A stretch of 64,000 nt of DNA from Lysobacteraceae bacterium (lineage in GTDB: Bacteria; Pseudomonadota; Gammaproteobacteria; Xanthomonadales; Xanthomonadaceae), in NCBI GenBank assembly GCA_016789405.1, contig JAEUPQ010000029.1, positions 106,783 through 170,782 of the forward strand. Reading direction: 5' to 3'. Numbering within the stretch: the stretch's first letter is position 1; each line of letters opens with the position of its first letter. The notes below the pieces were generated by a model. It was not told the DNA's origin and did not search any database. It saw only the letters and a list, made by a program, of their open reading frames with translations. Of the stretch, positions 27,403-37,023 are shown one piece after another. The position numbers and the translations under genes are program-made.

Positions 27403-27932
27403 CGATGAGCGTGGGCGAGACCATTGCCGAAATTGCACGTTGGCTGGTGCTCTGGGCGCTCCTGTTCGCCGCAAGCGCAAAGTCGATTGGCTTTCTGGCA
27501 TTCAGGGAAAGCATTGCCGAGAGCTTTCCAAGGTTGTCGATGCGGCCGGGTCGCTGGGCCGTGCTTGTCCTCGTCCTGGAATGGGGCATCGGTCTGGCGA
27601 TGTTGCTGTCTGGTGGCGTGTTGCGAGCGGCATCGCTCGCTGCGGCTGTTCTCTTTGCCTTTTTCACGATCGTGATCGGACTGGCGCTTGCTCGCGGCGA
27701 GGCGCTTGTCTGCACCTGTTTTGGAGCAGGCGGACGCCAGGTCGGAATCGCCGACCTGATTCGTGGGGTCCTGTTCTCGTTGGCAGCAGCATGGGCCTGG
27801 ATCGCCGCGCCGTCGGACCGCTTGCCGATGCAGGCCCAGTTGTTGCTTGCCGGCATCGGCATCGCTCTGGTGTTGCCGACAGTGTGGATGCGCGAATCCC
27901 TCTGGCTGCTGCGTGCGCGGGCGGCCGAGTGA
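27399..27932 (+). CDS. MauE/DoxX-like redox-associated membrane protein
   Basis: A 177-residue integral membrane protein with four to five TM helices. C105 and C107 in LVCTCFGAGG match the cysteine motif of MauE-like proteins. MauE and MauD are needed for the disulfide-rich small subunit of methylamine dehydrogenase, where they act in periplasmic disulfide formation. The GTG at 27399 overlaps the protease stop (GTGA) and is chosen for that; an ATG at 27405 is possible. No mau structural gene is nearby, so its substrate here is inferred to be the two-cysteine peptides. Confidence 0.82.
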   Translation: MTMSVGETIAEIARWLVLWALLFAASAKSIGFLAFRESIAESFPRLSMRPGRWAVLVLVLEWGIGLAMLLSGGVLRAASLAAAVLFAFFTIVIGLALARGEALVCTCFGAGGRQVGIADLIRGVLFSLAAAWAWIAAPSDRLPMQAQLLLAGIGIALVLPTVWMRESLWLLRARAAE

Positions 27933-28573
27933 ACGTGATGCTGTCACCTGCGCTCGTGATCGTGGTATTGGTCGTTCTGGTCCTGCTGGTGCTGTTCAAT
28001 CTGTTGCTGACACTGCGCCTTGCGGCGATCGTGCAGCAGCGTGAGTACGATCGACTGCCACTGGCATTTCCGCTTGGCGCACCGCTGCCGGGATTCGTGG
28101 CGCGAAGGCAGCACGACGGGAGCGAGCTGACGAGTACTTCGTTGTCGGGTGCGGCGGCAATCCTGGTGTTCCTGTCGCCGGCGTGCGGCGACTGCCGACG
28201 CAGACGCGTGGAGCTGATCGAATTGCATCCCGCCATCACCGCGTCGGGCATCTCGCTCTGGTTGTTCGGCGCCGGATCGCGACGTCGTGTGCGGGCCTTT
28301 TTCGAGGGGACGCCGCTGGCGCGCCACGCGATGTCCATCAAACCCGGTGTGCGACGCAGGCTCAATCCCCGCAATGCGGCACCGTTCTACCTGTTCGTGG
28401 ACGATGCGGGTATCGTGGTTGCGAGTGGATTCGTCGGCAATGACGACTGGAACAGTTTCGTAGCACAGATGCGCGAAATGTCTGGCGCTGGCTTGCGACA
28501 GATTCCCGATGGTGTTTCGGTGGGGGCGGTGACAGACGCGACTAGCCCGGCCGCAACCGTCAGCATCGACTGA
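27929..28573 (+). CDS. MauD-like membrane-anchored thioredoxin-fold protein
   Basis: A 214-residue protein with one N-terminal TM (about 7-28) and a periplasmic thioredoxin-like domain. The redox motif is CGDC (C86-C89) in FLSPACGDCRRR; a cis-proline strand is visible in AAPFYLFVDDAG, and GFVGNDDW follows. This matches MauD and related thiol oxidoreductases. The GTG at 27929 overlaps the MauE-like stop by 4 bp, the same coupling as the two preceding junctions. An ATG at 27938 is an alternative. As the last gene of the cluster it completes a putative electron path from peptide thiols to the membrane. Confidence 0.85.
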   Translation: MNVMLSPALVIVVLVVLVLLVLFNLLLTLRLAAIVQQREYDRLPLAFPLGAPLPGFVARRQHDGSELTSTSLSGAAAILVFLSPACGDCRRRRVELIELHPAITASGISLWLFGAGSRRRVRAFFEGTPLARHAMSIKPGVRRRLNPRNAAPFYLFVDDAGIVVASGFVGNDDWNSFVAQMREMSGAGLRQIPDGVSVGAVTDATSPAATVSID

Positions 28574-29108
28574 CGTACTCGAGCTGCGATTGCAGTTCGA
28601 CTGCGTCTCTGTACTCATCCTGCCCGGGACTTTCGCTGTTGTTTCCAGCAGCAATGATTGCTTGAGTCAGGTCTGGATGCCTGATATGCCGTGGACGTCG
28701 TTACTCACCATACTCCGCAGATAGTGCCCATCCCGCCGCGCTTCGCCCGGATTTTCTGTCAGCTGGTCGTGCAGGCTCGCGGGCGACAGCTCATGACAAA
28801 TCGACATGTTTGCCTCGCATCAGCTGCCGGAACGCGAGGGCAGATTGGTGCTGAAACACCGCTGGTGCAGTGCTAAATATCTGATCTGTATGGATTCAGC
28901 CATCAATGCGGTTCATTCGGCACGTCGCCGGTTCCTTGACCTTCGCGAGGTCCGCTCGACGATTGTGAACACGCTCACAAAGGAGTCGGTGGCAGCGCCG
29001 CAATGCGCTCGCTATGCTCCTGCTCACCTTGCGCAGGGTAAGCGCGGGACTTTCCAGCCGGGACGCTGTTTTTTCGATTGTGTGCCGACGACGCCGGAGG
29101 GGGCTGGA
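28574..29108. other. 535-bp non-coding region
   Basis: Between the MauD-like gene and the diguanylate cyclase. Open frames here have no ribosome site and no family-like sequence. It has no strong hairpin and no clear promoter; composition is less GC-biased than the flanks in places. It is presumed to hold the 3' end of the peptide operon and the cyclase promoter. Confidence 0.5.
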
Positions 29109-30620
29109 ATGCGGGCAACAACGACGTCCGGGCGTTCCGGACGTGCACGACCCACCGTTTGGTGGGCATGGCCAGCGGTGACGCTGGTCCTTGTCACGCT
29201 GTGGTCGCTGGCCAATGGCGCCTCGATGGCGCTCGAATTCGGTCCGCTCGCGAGCCTCTGGTTCCCGCCGACGGCGATCAGCTTTGCCGGCTTCGCGGTG
29301 TTCCGGCACGGTGCCTGGCCGGGCCTGATCCTGGCCAACCTCCTCGGGGGGATCTTTACCTTCCTGCGGCTGGGCCATGATTTCGAACCGGAATACATGC
29401 TGTTCTACGGCCTGCTGTATGCGCTGGCGCACTGCATACCGTACTGGTTGGTCGCCCAGGCGACCCTGCAGTCGATACCCAGAAACACGGCGCCGTCGTT
29501 GGCGAGAACGGTCGGCGTCTTCCTCATGGGGGGCGTCTTCGCGGCCTTGATCGCGGCCGTCGCCGGTGTCTGGGTCTCGGCCCTGGCTGGCGTCGCCGAC
29601 CGTGCCGATACCTGGTCGATGATCCTGCCGTGGCTCATCGGGGATGTCGCCGGCCTGCTGGCGTTCGGCCCCTTGACCCTGCTGGGTTTCCGCGCGCTCG
29701 CGGCGCGGCTGCAGATCCCGGTGCCGCATCGCCTGCATGCCTTCGATGACCTGCCGCGTCCGCCGCGTGCGCCGGCAGCCTATGCCCTCAAGCTGGCAGC
29801 CACGCTCGGCACTGCGTGCCTGGCACTGTTCGCGATCGGCGAAGCGCCGGAAAACGAGCCGTTGCTGTTCATCGTCTTCATCGCGATCGTGCTCCAGCTG
29901 TGGATCGTGCACACCCAGGGGACGCTGGAGTCCCTCGTGTCGATCGCGTTGTTCAATCTCTGCATCGTCGGGCAGGTCTACATGCTCGGCCTCGGAGAGC
30001 ATGCGCTCACCCTGCAATTCGCGATGATCACGTTGGCATCGGCCAGTTACTACGGGCTGGCCGTGCCCTTGCTGTATGCAGACAACGTGCAGTTGCGCCG
30101 TCTGTTGATCCACGATGCCCTGACCGGCGCCTACAACCGCCATTTTTTCGTGGAACTGTCCCAGCAGGCGATCCGGCAGGCGCGGATGCGCGATCAGCCG
30201 GCTTCGATGCTGATGCTCGATCTGGACAACCTCAAGCAGATCAACGATCACCATGGCCATGCGGCGGGTGACCAGGCGCTGACGCAGGTGGCGCATGCGT
30301 GCCGAAGCGCACTCAGTGCCAACGATCTGCTGGGCCGCCTGGGGGGCGATGAGTTCTGCGTGCTGCTGCCAGGCGTCGACCATGCCGAAGCTGCGGCCAT
30401 CGCGCAGCGGCTCCTGATGGCGGTACGCGCGTCGCGCTATCCGTTCTCCACCGACATGCGACCGAGCATGAGCATCGGCATCTCGACCACGGTCGACGAT
30501 GCGGACGACTACGAAAGCCTGTGGATGCGCGCCGATTCGGCGCTGTATGTCGCCAAGCGCGCAGGGCGCGATCGGGTCGCGCAGGAGGAATCCGTGGAAG
30601 AAGAGACCCAGGCGATCTGA
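29109..30620 (+). CDS. MASE1-GGDEF diguanylate cyclase
   Basis: Makes the second messenger cyclic di-GMP from two GTP at the inner membrane. The 503-residue protein has an N-terminal MASE1-type sensor of about eight TM helices (to about 320; LWFPPTAISFAGFAV is characteristic) and a C-terminal GGDEF domain, with HDALTGAYNRHFF at its start and the intact RLGGDEF active site at 410-416. No EAL domain is present. The ATG at 29109 is chosen for the GGAGG ribosome site eight bases upstream, although the frame is open to 28806. Its signal is unknown. Confidence 0.92.
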   Translation: MRATTTSGRSGRARPTVWWAWPAVTLVLVTLWSLANGASMALEFGPLASLWFPPTAISFAGFAVFRHGAWPGLILANLLGGIFTFLRLGHDFEPEYMLFYGLLYALAHCIPYWLVAQATLQSIPRNTAPSLARTVGVFLMGGVFAALIAAVAGVWVSALAGVADRADTWSMILPWLIGDVAGLLAFGPLTLLGFRALAARLQIPVPHRLHAFDDLPRPPRAPAAYALKLAATLGTACLALFAIGEAPENEPLLFIVFIAIVLQLWIVHTQGTLESLVSIALFNLCIVGQVYMLGLGEHALTLQFAMITLASASYYGLAVPLLYADNVQLRRLLIHDALTGAYNRHFFVELSQQAIRQARMRDQPASMLMLDLDNLKQINDHHGHAAGDQALTQVAHACRSALSANDLLGRLGGDEFCVLLPGVDHAEAAAIAQRLLMAVRASRYPFSTDMRPSMSIGISTTVDDADDYESLWMRADSALYVAKRAGRDRVAQEESVEEETQAI

Positions 30621-30673
30621 GTCTTCGATGCGTCAAGCGGGCCGCAGGCGGTGTGCCTGCGGCCCCGAACGGA

Positions 30674-31882
30674 TCAGAGCGCTTCGAAAATTCCCGCAGC
30701 GCCCATGCCGGTGCCGATGCACATCGTCACCATGCCGTACTTCTGCTGGCGGCGGCGCAGGCCGTGGACCAGGGTCGCGGTGCGGATCGCACCTGTGGCA
30801 CCGAGAGGGTGACCCAGCGCGATCGCACCGCCAAGCGGGTTCACCTTCGATGGGTCCAGGCCCAAGTCGCGGATCACCGCCAGCGCCTGCGCGGCGAAGG
30901 CTTCGTTGAGTTCGATCCAGTCCAGCTGGTCCTGGGTCAGACCGGCCTGCTTCAGCGCCTTCGGGATCGCCGCGATCGGGCCGATGCCCATCACTTCCGG
31001 GCGCACGCCGGCGACCGAGAAGCTGACGAAGCGAGCAAGGGGCTTGAGGCCGTAGTCCTTGATCGCCTGTTCCGAGGCCAGAAGCACGGCGCCAGCGCCA
31101 TCGCTCATCTGCGAGGCGTTGCCTGCGGTGACCGTGCCACCGAACATGCCGTTGCGAAACACCGGCTTGAGTTTGGCCAGACCTTCGATCGACGAATCCG
31201 GTCGCGGACCCTCGTCGATCTCGATCAGCGTCTTCTTCACGCGCACGGCATTGCCGGCGAGGTCCGGGATGCGCGCGATGACTTCGTACGGCGAGATCTC
31301 GGCCTTGAATTCACCTGCCTGGATCGCTGCCATGGCTTTCTGGTGCGAGGCCAGTGCGAAGGCGTCCTGGTCGTCGCGCGAGATCTTCCACTCTTCGGCG
31401 ACCTTCTCGGCGGTGATGCCCATGCCGTAGGCGATGGCGACGTTCTCGTCCTTCGCGAACACTTCGGGGCTCAGCGCCACCTTGTTGCCCATCATCGGCA
31501 CCATCGACATCGATTCGGTGCCACCGGCGAGCATGAGGTCGGCGTTGCCGAGACGGATCTGGTCCGCCGCAAGCGCCACTGCCTGCAGGCCGGACGAACA
31601 GAAACGGTTGATGGTCTGCGCCGCGACGGTGTTCGGCAGCCCGGCGAGCAGTGCGCCGATGCGGGCGACGTTCATGCCTTGCTCGCCCTCGGGCATGGCG
31701 CAGCCGATGATGGCGTCGTCGATGCGCGAGGTGTCGATGCCCGGCGCCTGGGCGACGACATTGCGCAGCGCGTGCGCCAGCAGTTCGTCGGGGCGGGTGT
31801 TGCGGAATGCGCCCTTGGGGGCCTTGCCGACCGGCGTGCGGGTGGCGGCGACGATGTAAGCGTCCTGGATGATCTTTGTCAT
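30674..31882 (-). CDS. fadA: acetyl-CoA acyltransferase (3-ketoacyl-CoA thiolase)
   Basis: Cleaves 3-ketoacyl-CoA to acetyl-CoA and a shortened acyl-CoA, the last step of beta-oxidation. The 402-residue protein contains the acyl-carrying cysteine C95 in NRFCSSGLQ, the GHPLGATGA motif and the C-terminal MCIGTGMGAAG with the second catalytic cysteine. It lies 73 bp downstream of the fused dehydrogenase-hydratase gene in the same direction, so together they form the multienzyme complex. Biosynthetic thiolases look similar, but the neighbour makes beta-oxidation the likely role. Confidence 0.93.
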   Translation of the reverse strand: MTKIIQDAYIVAATRTPVGKAPKGAFRNTRPDELLAHALRNVVAQAPGIDTSRIDDAIIGCAMPEGEQGMNVARIGALLAGLPNTVAAQTINRFCSSGLQAVALAADQIRLGNADLMLAGGTESMSMVPMMGNKVALSPEVFAKDENVAIAYGMGITAEKVAEEWKISRDDQDAFALASHQKAMAAIQAGEFKAEISPYEVIARIPDLAGNAVRVKKTLIEIDEGPRPDSSIEGLAKLKPVFRNGMFGGTVTAGNASQMSDGAGAVLLASEQAIKDYGLKPLARFVSFSVAGVRPEVMGIGPIAAIPKALKQAGLTQDQLDWIELNEAFAAQALAVIRDLGLDPSKVNPLGGAIALGHPLGATGAIRTATLVHGLRRRQQKYGMVTMCIGTGMGAAGIFEAL

Positions 31883-31955
31883 GGTGTGTTCCTGGATTCG
31901 AGGTTCGTGAAAAAGGGATCCGGCTTGCCGCGCGTGGCGCGGCAGCTGACGAACC

Positions 31956-34328
31956 TCAGTTCCTGAGGGGCTTGCCCGTTTCGAGCATGTGCTTGATGCG
32001 GGCCTGGGTCTTCGGCATCAGCGCCAGCGCGACGAAGTGCTCGCGTTCCAGGCGGATCAGCCATTCCTCGTCGACGATCGCGCCGCGATCGACCTCACCG
32101 CCGCAAAGCACCGTGGCAATGCGGCTCGCGATCTCGTAGTCGTGTTCGGAAATGAAACGACCCTCCAGCATGTTCACGAGCATCATCTTGAAGGTGGCGA
32201 TGCCGACATTGCCGGCCACCTGCACGCGACGCGCGGGCAGGGACGGGCGATAGCCGGATTCGGCCAGCGCCAGCGCCTGCTGCTTGGCGATATGCAGCAG
32301 TTCATGGGCGTGGAAGGCGACGATGTCGTCCTTGCGCAACAGGCCCAGTTCCTTGGCTTCGAGGGCGGACGCCGAGACCTTGGCCATCGCCACGTTCTCG
32401 AACAGCGGGCGCAGTTGCGCGAACACGTCGCTGCCCGGGCCTGCGGCCTGCGAGGCACGGACCGCGAATTCCTTCAGGCCGCCGCCGGCCGGCAGCAGGC
32501 CGACGCCGGCTTCGACCAGGCCGATGTAGCTTTCGAGATGCGCGACGGTGCGCGCGGTATGCATCTGGAACTCGCAGCCGCCGCCGAGCGCGAGGCCGCG
32601 CACCGCGCCGACCACCGGCACCAGCGAATACTTGATGCGCTGGCTGGTCGCCTGGAAGTTCGCGACCATCGCTTCGAAGCCCTTCACGTCGCCGGCCACG
32701 AGCAGGCCGAGTGCGCCGGACAGGTCGGCGCCGGCCGAGAACGGCTCCTTCGGCTGCCAGATCACCATGCCGCGGAAATCGCGTTCGGCGATGCCGATGG
32801 CTTCCTGCAGGCCGTCGAGCACATGGTTGTTGACCGTGTGCATCTTGGTCTTGAACGAGCAGACCGCGATCCCGTCGCCGTCGTGCCACAGGCGCACGCC
32901 ATCGTTCTCGAACACCGTTTCGCCTGGCGCGAAACGCTCGCCGATGAGCGGATCCGGGAAGCGCTGGCGCTTGTACACCGGGTTCGAGGAACGCGGTACG
33001 TCCGCGCCCTTGGCCGGGCTGTAGCTGGCGGACGGGCCGTGCACGCCGGCACGGCCGTCGGTCACCCATGCGGGCAGCGGGGCGTTGCTCATGGCCTTGC
33101 CGGCGGCGATGTCGTCGGCGATCCACTGCGCCACCTGCGCCCAGCCTGCGGCCTGCCAGGTCTCGAACGGACCGAGGTTCCAGCCGTAACCCCAGCGGAT
33201 CGCGAAATCGACGTCGCGGGCGGTGTCGGCGATCTCGGCCAGATGGAAGGCGCTGTAGTGGAACAGGTCGCGGAAGCAGGCCCACAGGAACTGCGCTTGC
33301 GGATGCGCGCTGGCGCGCAGCTTCGCGAATTTCTCGGCCGGATTCTTCGTCTTCAGGATCTCGACGATCTCCGGCGCGGCGCCGCGGTCGGAGGCGCGGT
33401 AGTCCTCCTTCTCGAGATCGAGGACCACGATGTCCTTGCCGACCTTGCGGAAGATGCCTGCGCCGGTCTTCTGGCCGAGCGCGCCCTTCTGGATCAGCGC
33501 ACCCAGCCAAGCCGGTGCATTGAAATAGGTGTGCCACGGGTCGTTCGGCAGGGTGTCGGCCATCGTCTTGATGACGTGGGCCATGGTGTCCAGGCCGACG
33601 ACGTCCGAGGTGCGGTAGGTCGCGGACTTCGGACGGCCCAGCAGCGGGCCGGTCAGCGCGTCGACTTCATCGAAGCCCAGGCCGAAGGCGTGGGTGTGGT
33701 GGATCACCGACAGGATCGAGAACACGCCGATGCGGTTGCCGATGAAGTTCGGGGTGTCCTTGGCGATCACCACGCCCTTGCCGAGGGTGGTGGTCAGGAA
33801 GGTCTCGAGTCCGTCGAGGATGGCCTGGTCCGTGGTGTTGGCCGGGATCAGCTCCGCCAGGTGCATGTAGCGGGGCGGGTTGAAGAAATGCACGCCGCAG
33901 AAGCGGTGGCGGAGTTCCTCGGGAAGCACCTCGGCGAGGGTGTTGATGCCCAGGCCTGAGGTGTTGCTGGCCAGCACGGCGTTCGGCGCGACGAACGGGG
34001 CGATCTTCTTGTACAGGTCCTGCTTCCAGTCCATCCGTTCGGCGATGGCTTCGATGATCAGGTCGCAGTTCTTCAGCTGGTCCAGGCCGCTGTCGTAGTT
34101 CGCCGGCGTGATCGCCTCAGCGAGGGACTTGCTGGCCAGCGGGGCGGGGGAGAGCTTGCCCAGGTTGGCCAGTGCCTTGAGCACGACGCCATTCGGGTCG
34201 CCTTCCTTCGCGGCGAGGTCGAACAGCACCGTGTCGACGCCGGCATTGGTCAGGTGGGCCGCGATCTGCGCACCCATGACGCCGGCGCCCAGCACGGCGG
34301 CGCGTCGTACAAGCGGTTTCTGAGACAT
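31956..34328 (-). CDS. 3-hydroxyacyl-CoA dehydrogenase / enoyl-CoA hydratase fusion (FadN-like)
   Basis: Bifunctional beta-oxidation enzyme of 790 residues. The N-terminal NAD-binding part begins with VLGAGVMGAQIAAHL (about 12-26) and has the dehydrogenase signature HFFNPPRYMHLAEL; the hydratase part lies toward the C terminus (GLALGGGCEFQMHTAR, EAGVGLLPAGGGLKE). This order is the reverse of E. coli FadB and matches FadN-type proteins. The gene lies between the PsrA-like regulator and fadA on one strand. It makes 3-ketoacyl-CoA for the thiolase downstream. Confidence 0.93.
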   Translation of the reverse strand: MSQKPLVRRAAVLGAGVMGAQIAAHLTNAGVDTVLFDLAAKEGDPNGVVLKALANLGKLSPAPLASKSLAEAITPANYDSGLDQLKNCDLIIEAIAERMDWKQDLYKKIAPFVAPNAVLASNTSGLGINTLAEVLPEELRHRFCGVHFFNPPRYMHLAELIPANTTDQAILDGLETFLTTTLGKGVVIAKDTPNFIGNRIGVFSILSVIHHTHAFGLGFDEVDALTGPLLGRPKSATYRTSDVVGLDTMAHVIKTMADTLPNDPWHTYFNAPAWLGALIQKGALGQKTGAGIFRKVGKDIVVLDLEKEDYRASDRGAAPEIVEILKTKNPAEKFAKLRASAHPQAQFLWACFRDLFHYSAFHLAEIADTARDVDFAIRWGYGWNLGPFETWQAAGWAQVAQWIADDIAAGKAMSNAPLPAWVTDGRAGVHGPSASYSPAKGADVPRSSNPVYKRQRFPDPLIGERFAPGETVFENDGVRLWHDGDGIAVCSFKTKMHTVNNHVLDGLQEAIGIAERDFRGMVIWQPKEPFSAGADLSGALGLLVAGDVKGFEAMVANFQATSQRIKYSLVPVVGAVRGLALGGGCEFQMHTARTVAHLESYIGLVEAGVGLLPAGGGLKEFAVRASQAAGPGSDVFAQLRPLFENVAMAKVSASALEAKELGLLRKDDIVAFHAHELLHIAKQQALALAESGYRPSLPARRVQVAGNVGIATFKMMLVNMLEGRFISEHDYEIASRIATVLCGGEVDRGAIVDEEWLIRLEREHFVALALMPKTQARIKHMLETGKPLRN

Positions 34329-34389
34329 GTTCCGTATCCTGTTGATGACGTGGGGTTTTCGTGGAAGTGGAAAGCGGGCGTCAGCCCGC

Positions 34390-35019
34390 TCAGTTGACCT
34401 TGCCGGCCTTGAATCCGGCCGCCGCGAAGCGGATGAGTTCGCGCGCCGCCCGCTGGCGGTGTTCCTGTTCCGAGACGCCGACCGGACGCTTGATCATTCC
34501 GAAGTCGGCCATCGCATACGTCAGCGAGCCCGCGAGGAAGTCGAGGCGCCAGTACAGCTCCTCCTTGCTCAGGCCGGGCATGCAGCCTGCGATCGCCTTG
34601 GCGAACTCGCGCAGTACGTGGCCGTATTGCTCGGACAGGAATCGACGCAGGCTGTCGTTCTTTTCGGCATAGGCGCGTGCGATGACCCGGATGAAGGCGC
34701 CGCCACCGTGACGGTCCTGGGCCATGGCCAGCGGGGGCTCGACGAACGCGGCAAGGATGCCTTCCAGGTCCGCCGGGTCTGCTTCGATGGCGCTGCGCAG
34801 CCGCGCCAGGCGCTGGCCGCTCATTTCGTCCATGCGCCGGCGGAAGACCTCGTTGACCAGGTTTTCCTTGCTGCCGAAGTGGTAATTGACGGCGGCGATG
34901 TTCACATCCGCCTGGCTGGTGACCTGGCGGAGCGAGGTGCCGCCGAACCCGTAGAGGGCGAACAGCGTTTCCGCTGCGTCGAGGATGCGTTCCTTGGTCG
35001 AAAACTGGGTCTTGCTCAT
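34390..35019 (-). CDS. TetR family regulator of fatty-acid oxidation (PsrA/FadR-like)
   Basis: A 209-residue repressor. The helix-turn-helix ends in NIAAVNYHFGSKENLVNEVF (about 40-59), the sequence typical of PsrA-type regulators that sense long-chain acyl groups. The remaining helical domain fits the family length. A GGAGG site precedes the ATG at 35019. It is the first gene of a leftward operon with the fadB-like and fadA genes, and a perfect CAAAC-N4-GTTTG palindrome lies 46 bp upstream of its start, so autorepression and operon control are likely. Ligand assignment is inferred. Confidence 0.88.
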   Translation of the reverse strand: MSKTQFSTKERILDAAETLFALYGFGGTSLRQVTSQADVNIAAVNYHFGSKENLVNEVFRRRMDEMSGQRLARLRSAIEADPADLEGILAAFVEPPLAMAQDRHGGGAFIRVIARAYAEKNDSLRRFLSEQYGHVLREFAKAIAGCMPGLSKEELYWRLDFLAGSLTYAMADFGMIKRPVGVSEQEHRQRAARELIRFAAAGFKAGKVN

Positions 35020-35064
35020 GTCGCCTCCGCTGGATCGGTGTCGCATCCTGGCGACCAGACTGAA

Positions 35065-35080
35065 TCAAACGCTTGTTTGA
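35065..35080. promoter_or_regulatory. PsrA-like operator palindrome
   Basis: TCAAAC-GCTT-GTTTGA is a perfect inverted repeat, and it contains the published PsrA consensus form [G/C]AAAC-N2-4-GTTT[G/C]. It lies upstream of the regulator-fadB-fadA operon. No second copy was seen before the fadB-like or fadA genes, which supports one operator for the whole operon. Confidence 0.75.
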
Positions 35081-35200
35081 GCGCGTGTCGAGACTACGCC
35101 CCCATCGGCTCCGATGCAAACCCCTGGTCAAAACGTGACCACCGACAAGGATGCAAGGAGACCCCGGGCCGGGTTAGAATCCTCTGCAGCCGAATCGGCT

Positions 35201-35226
35201 AAACCCGCGTCCCCACGCGGGTTTTT
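35201..35226 (+). terminator. strong intrinsic terminator upstream of ndk
   Basis: AAACCCGCGT / ACGCGGGTTT, 4-nt loop, followed by more T residues. It stands 65 bp before the ndk ATG with no gene ahead of it on the + strand. A second palindrome, AGCCGAATCGGCT (35188-35200), abuts it. A TAGAAT box (35175-35180) could start a short leader RNA. The arrangement suggests an attenuator or small RNA. Confidence 0.75.
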
Positions 35227-35291
35227 CCTTCCCATTCATGTTATCGTCCGGTCGCAGCGACTGCGGCCGTCTACCCCCGGAGACATCCACA

Positions 35292-35717
35292 ATGGCGCTT
35301 GAGCGCACCATCTCGATCATCAAACCCGACGCCGTCGCCAAGAACGTCATCGGTGAAATCTATTCGCGTTTCGAAAAGGCCGGCCTGAAGGTCGTTGCCG
35401 CGAAGATGAAGCATCTCTCGCGGAAGGAAGCCGAAGGCTTCTACGCCGTGCATCGCGAACGCCCGTTCTTCAATGCGCTGGTCGAGTTCATGATCTCGGG
35501 TCCGGTCATGATCCAGGTGCTCGAAGGCGAAGGCGCCGTGCTGAAGAACCGCGAGCTGATGGGCGCCACCAATCCGAAGGAAGCCGCGCCGGGCACGATC
35601 CGCGCCGACTTCGCCGAATCGATCGACGCGAATGCCGTGCACGGTTCCGACTCGCTGGAAAACGCAGCGATCGAAACCGCGTACTTCTTCAGCGCGACCG
35701 AACTCTGCCCGCGCTGA
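35292..35717 (+). CDS. ndk: nucleoside-diphosphate kinase
   Basis: Balances nucleoside triphosphate pools by phosphotransfer through a phosphohistidine. The 141-residue length and [15 protein letters not shown] start are typical. The catalytic histidine is in [11 protein letters not shown] (about H117), and [14 protein letters not shown] is conserved. It leads the ndk-rlmN-rodZ block found in many gammaproteobacteria. Expression may be affected by the terminator-like element in its leader. Confidence 0.98.
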   Translation: MALERTISIIKPDAVAKNVIGEIYSRFEKAGLKVVAAKMKHLSRKEAEGFYAVHRERPFFNALVEFMISGPVMIQVLEGEGAVLKNRELMGATNPKEAAPGTIRADFAESIDANAVHGSDSLENAAIETAYFFSATELCPR

Positions 35718-35745
35718 TCCAGACGCTCGAAGGAAAGCAGTACCC

Positions 35746-36936
<1,191 letters not shown>

Positions 36937-37023
36937 TGCGCGCCCCGACAAGACCGTCGACGACACTCCGGCGAGCGTCGTCGATGCAATGCAGGGTCGC
37001 TTTGCTTTGGGGAGCCATTCGCG

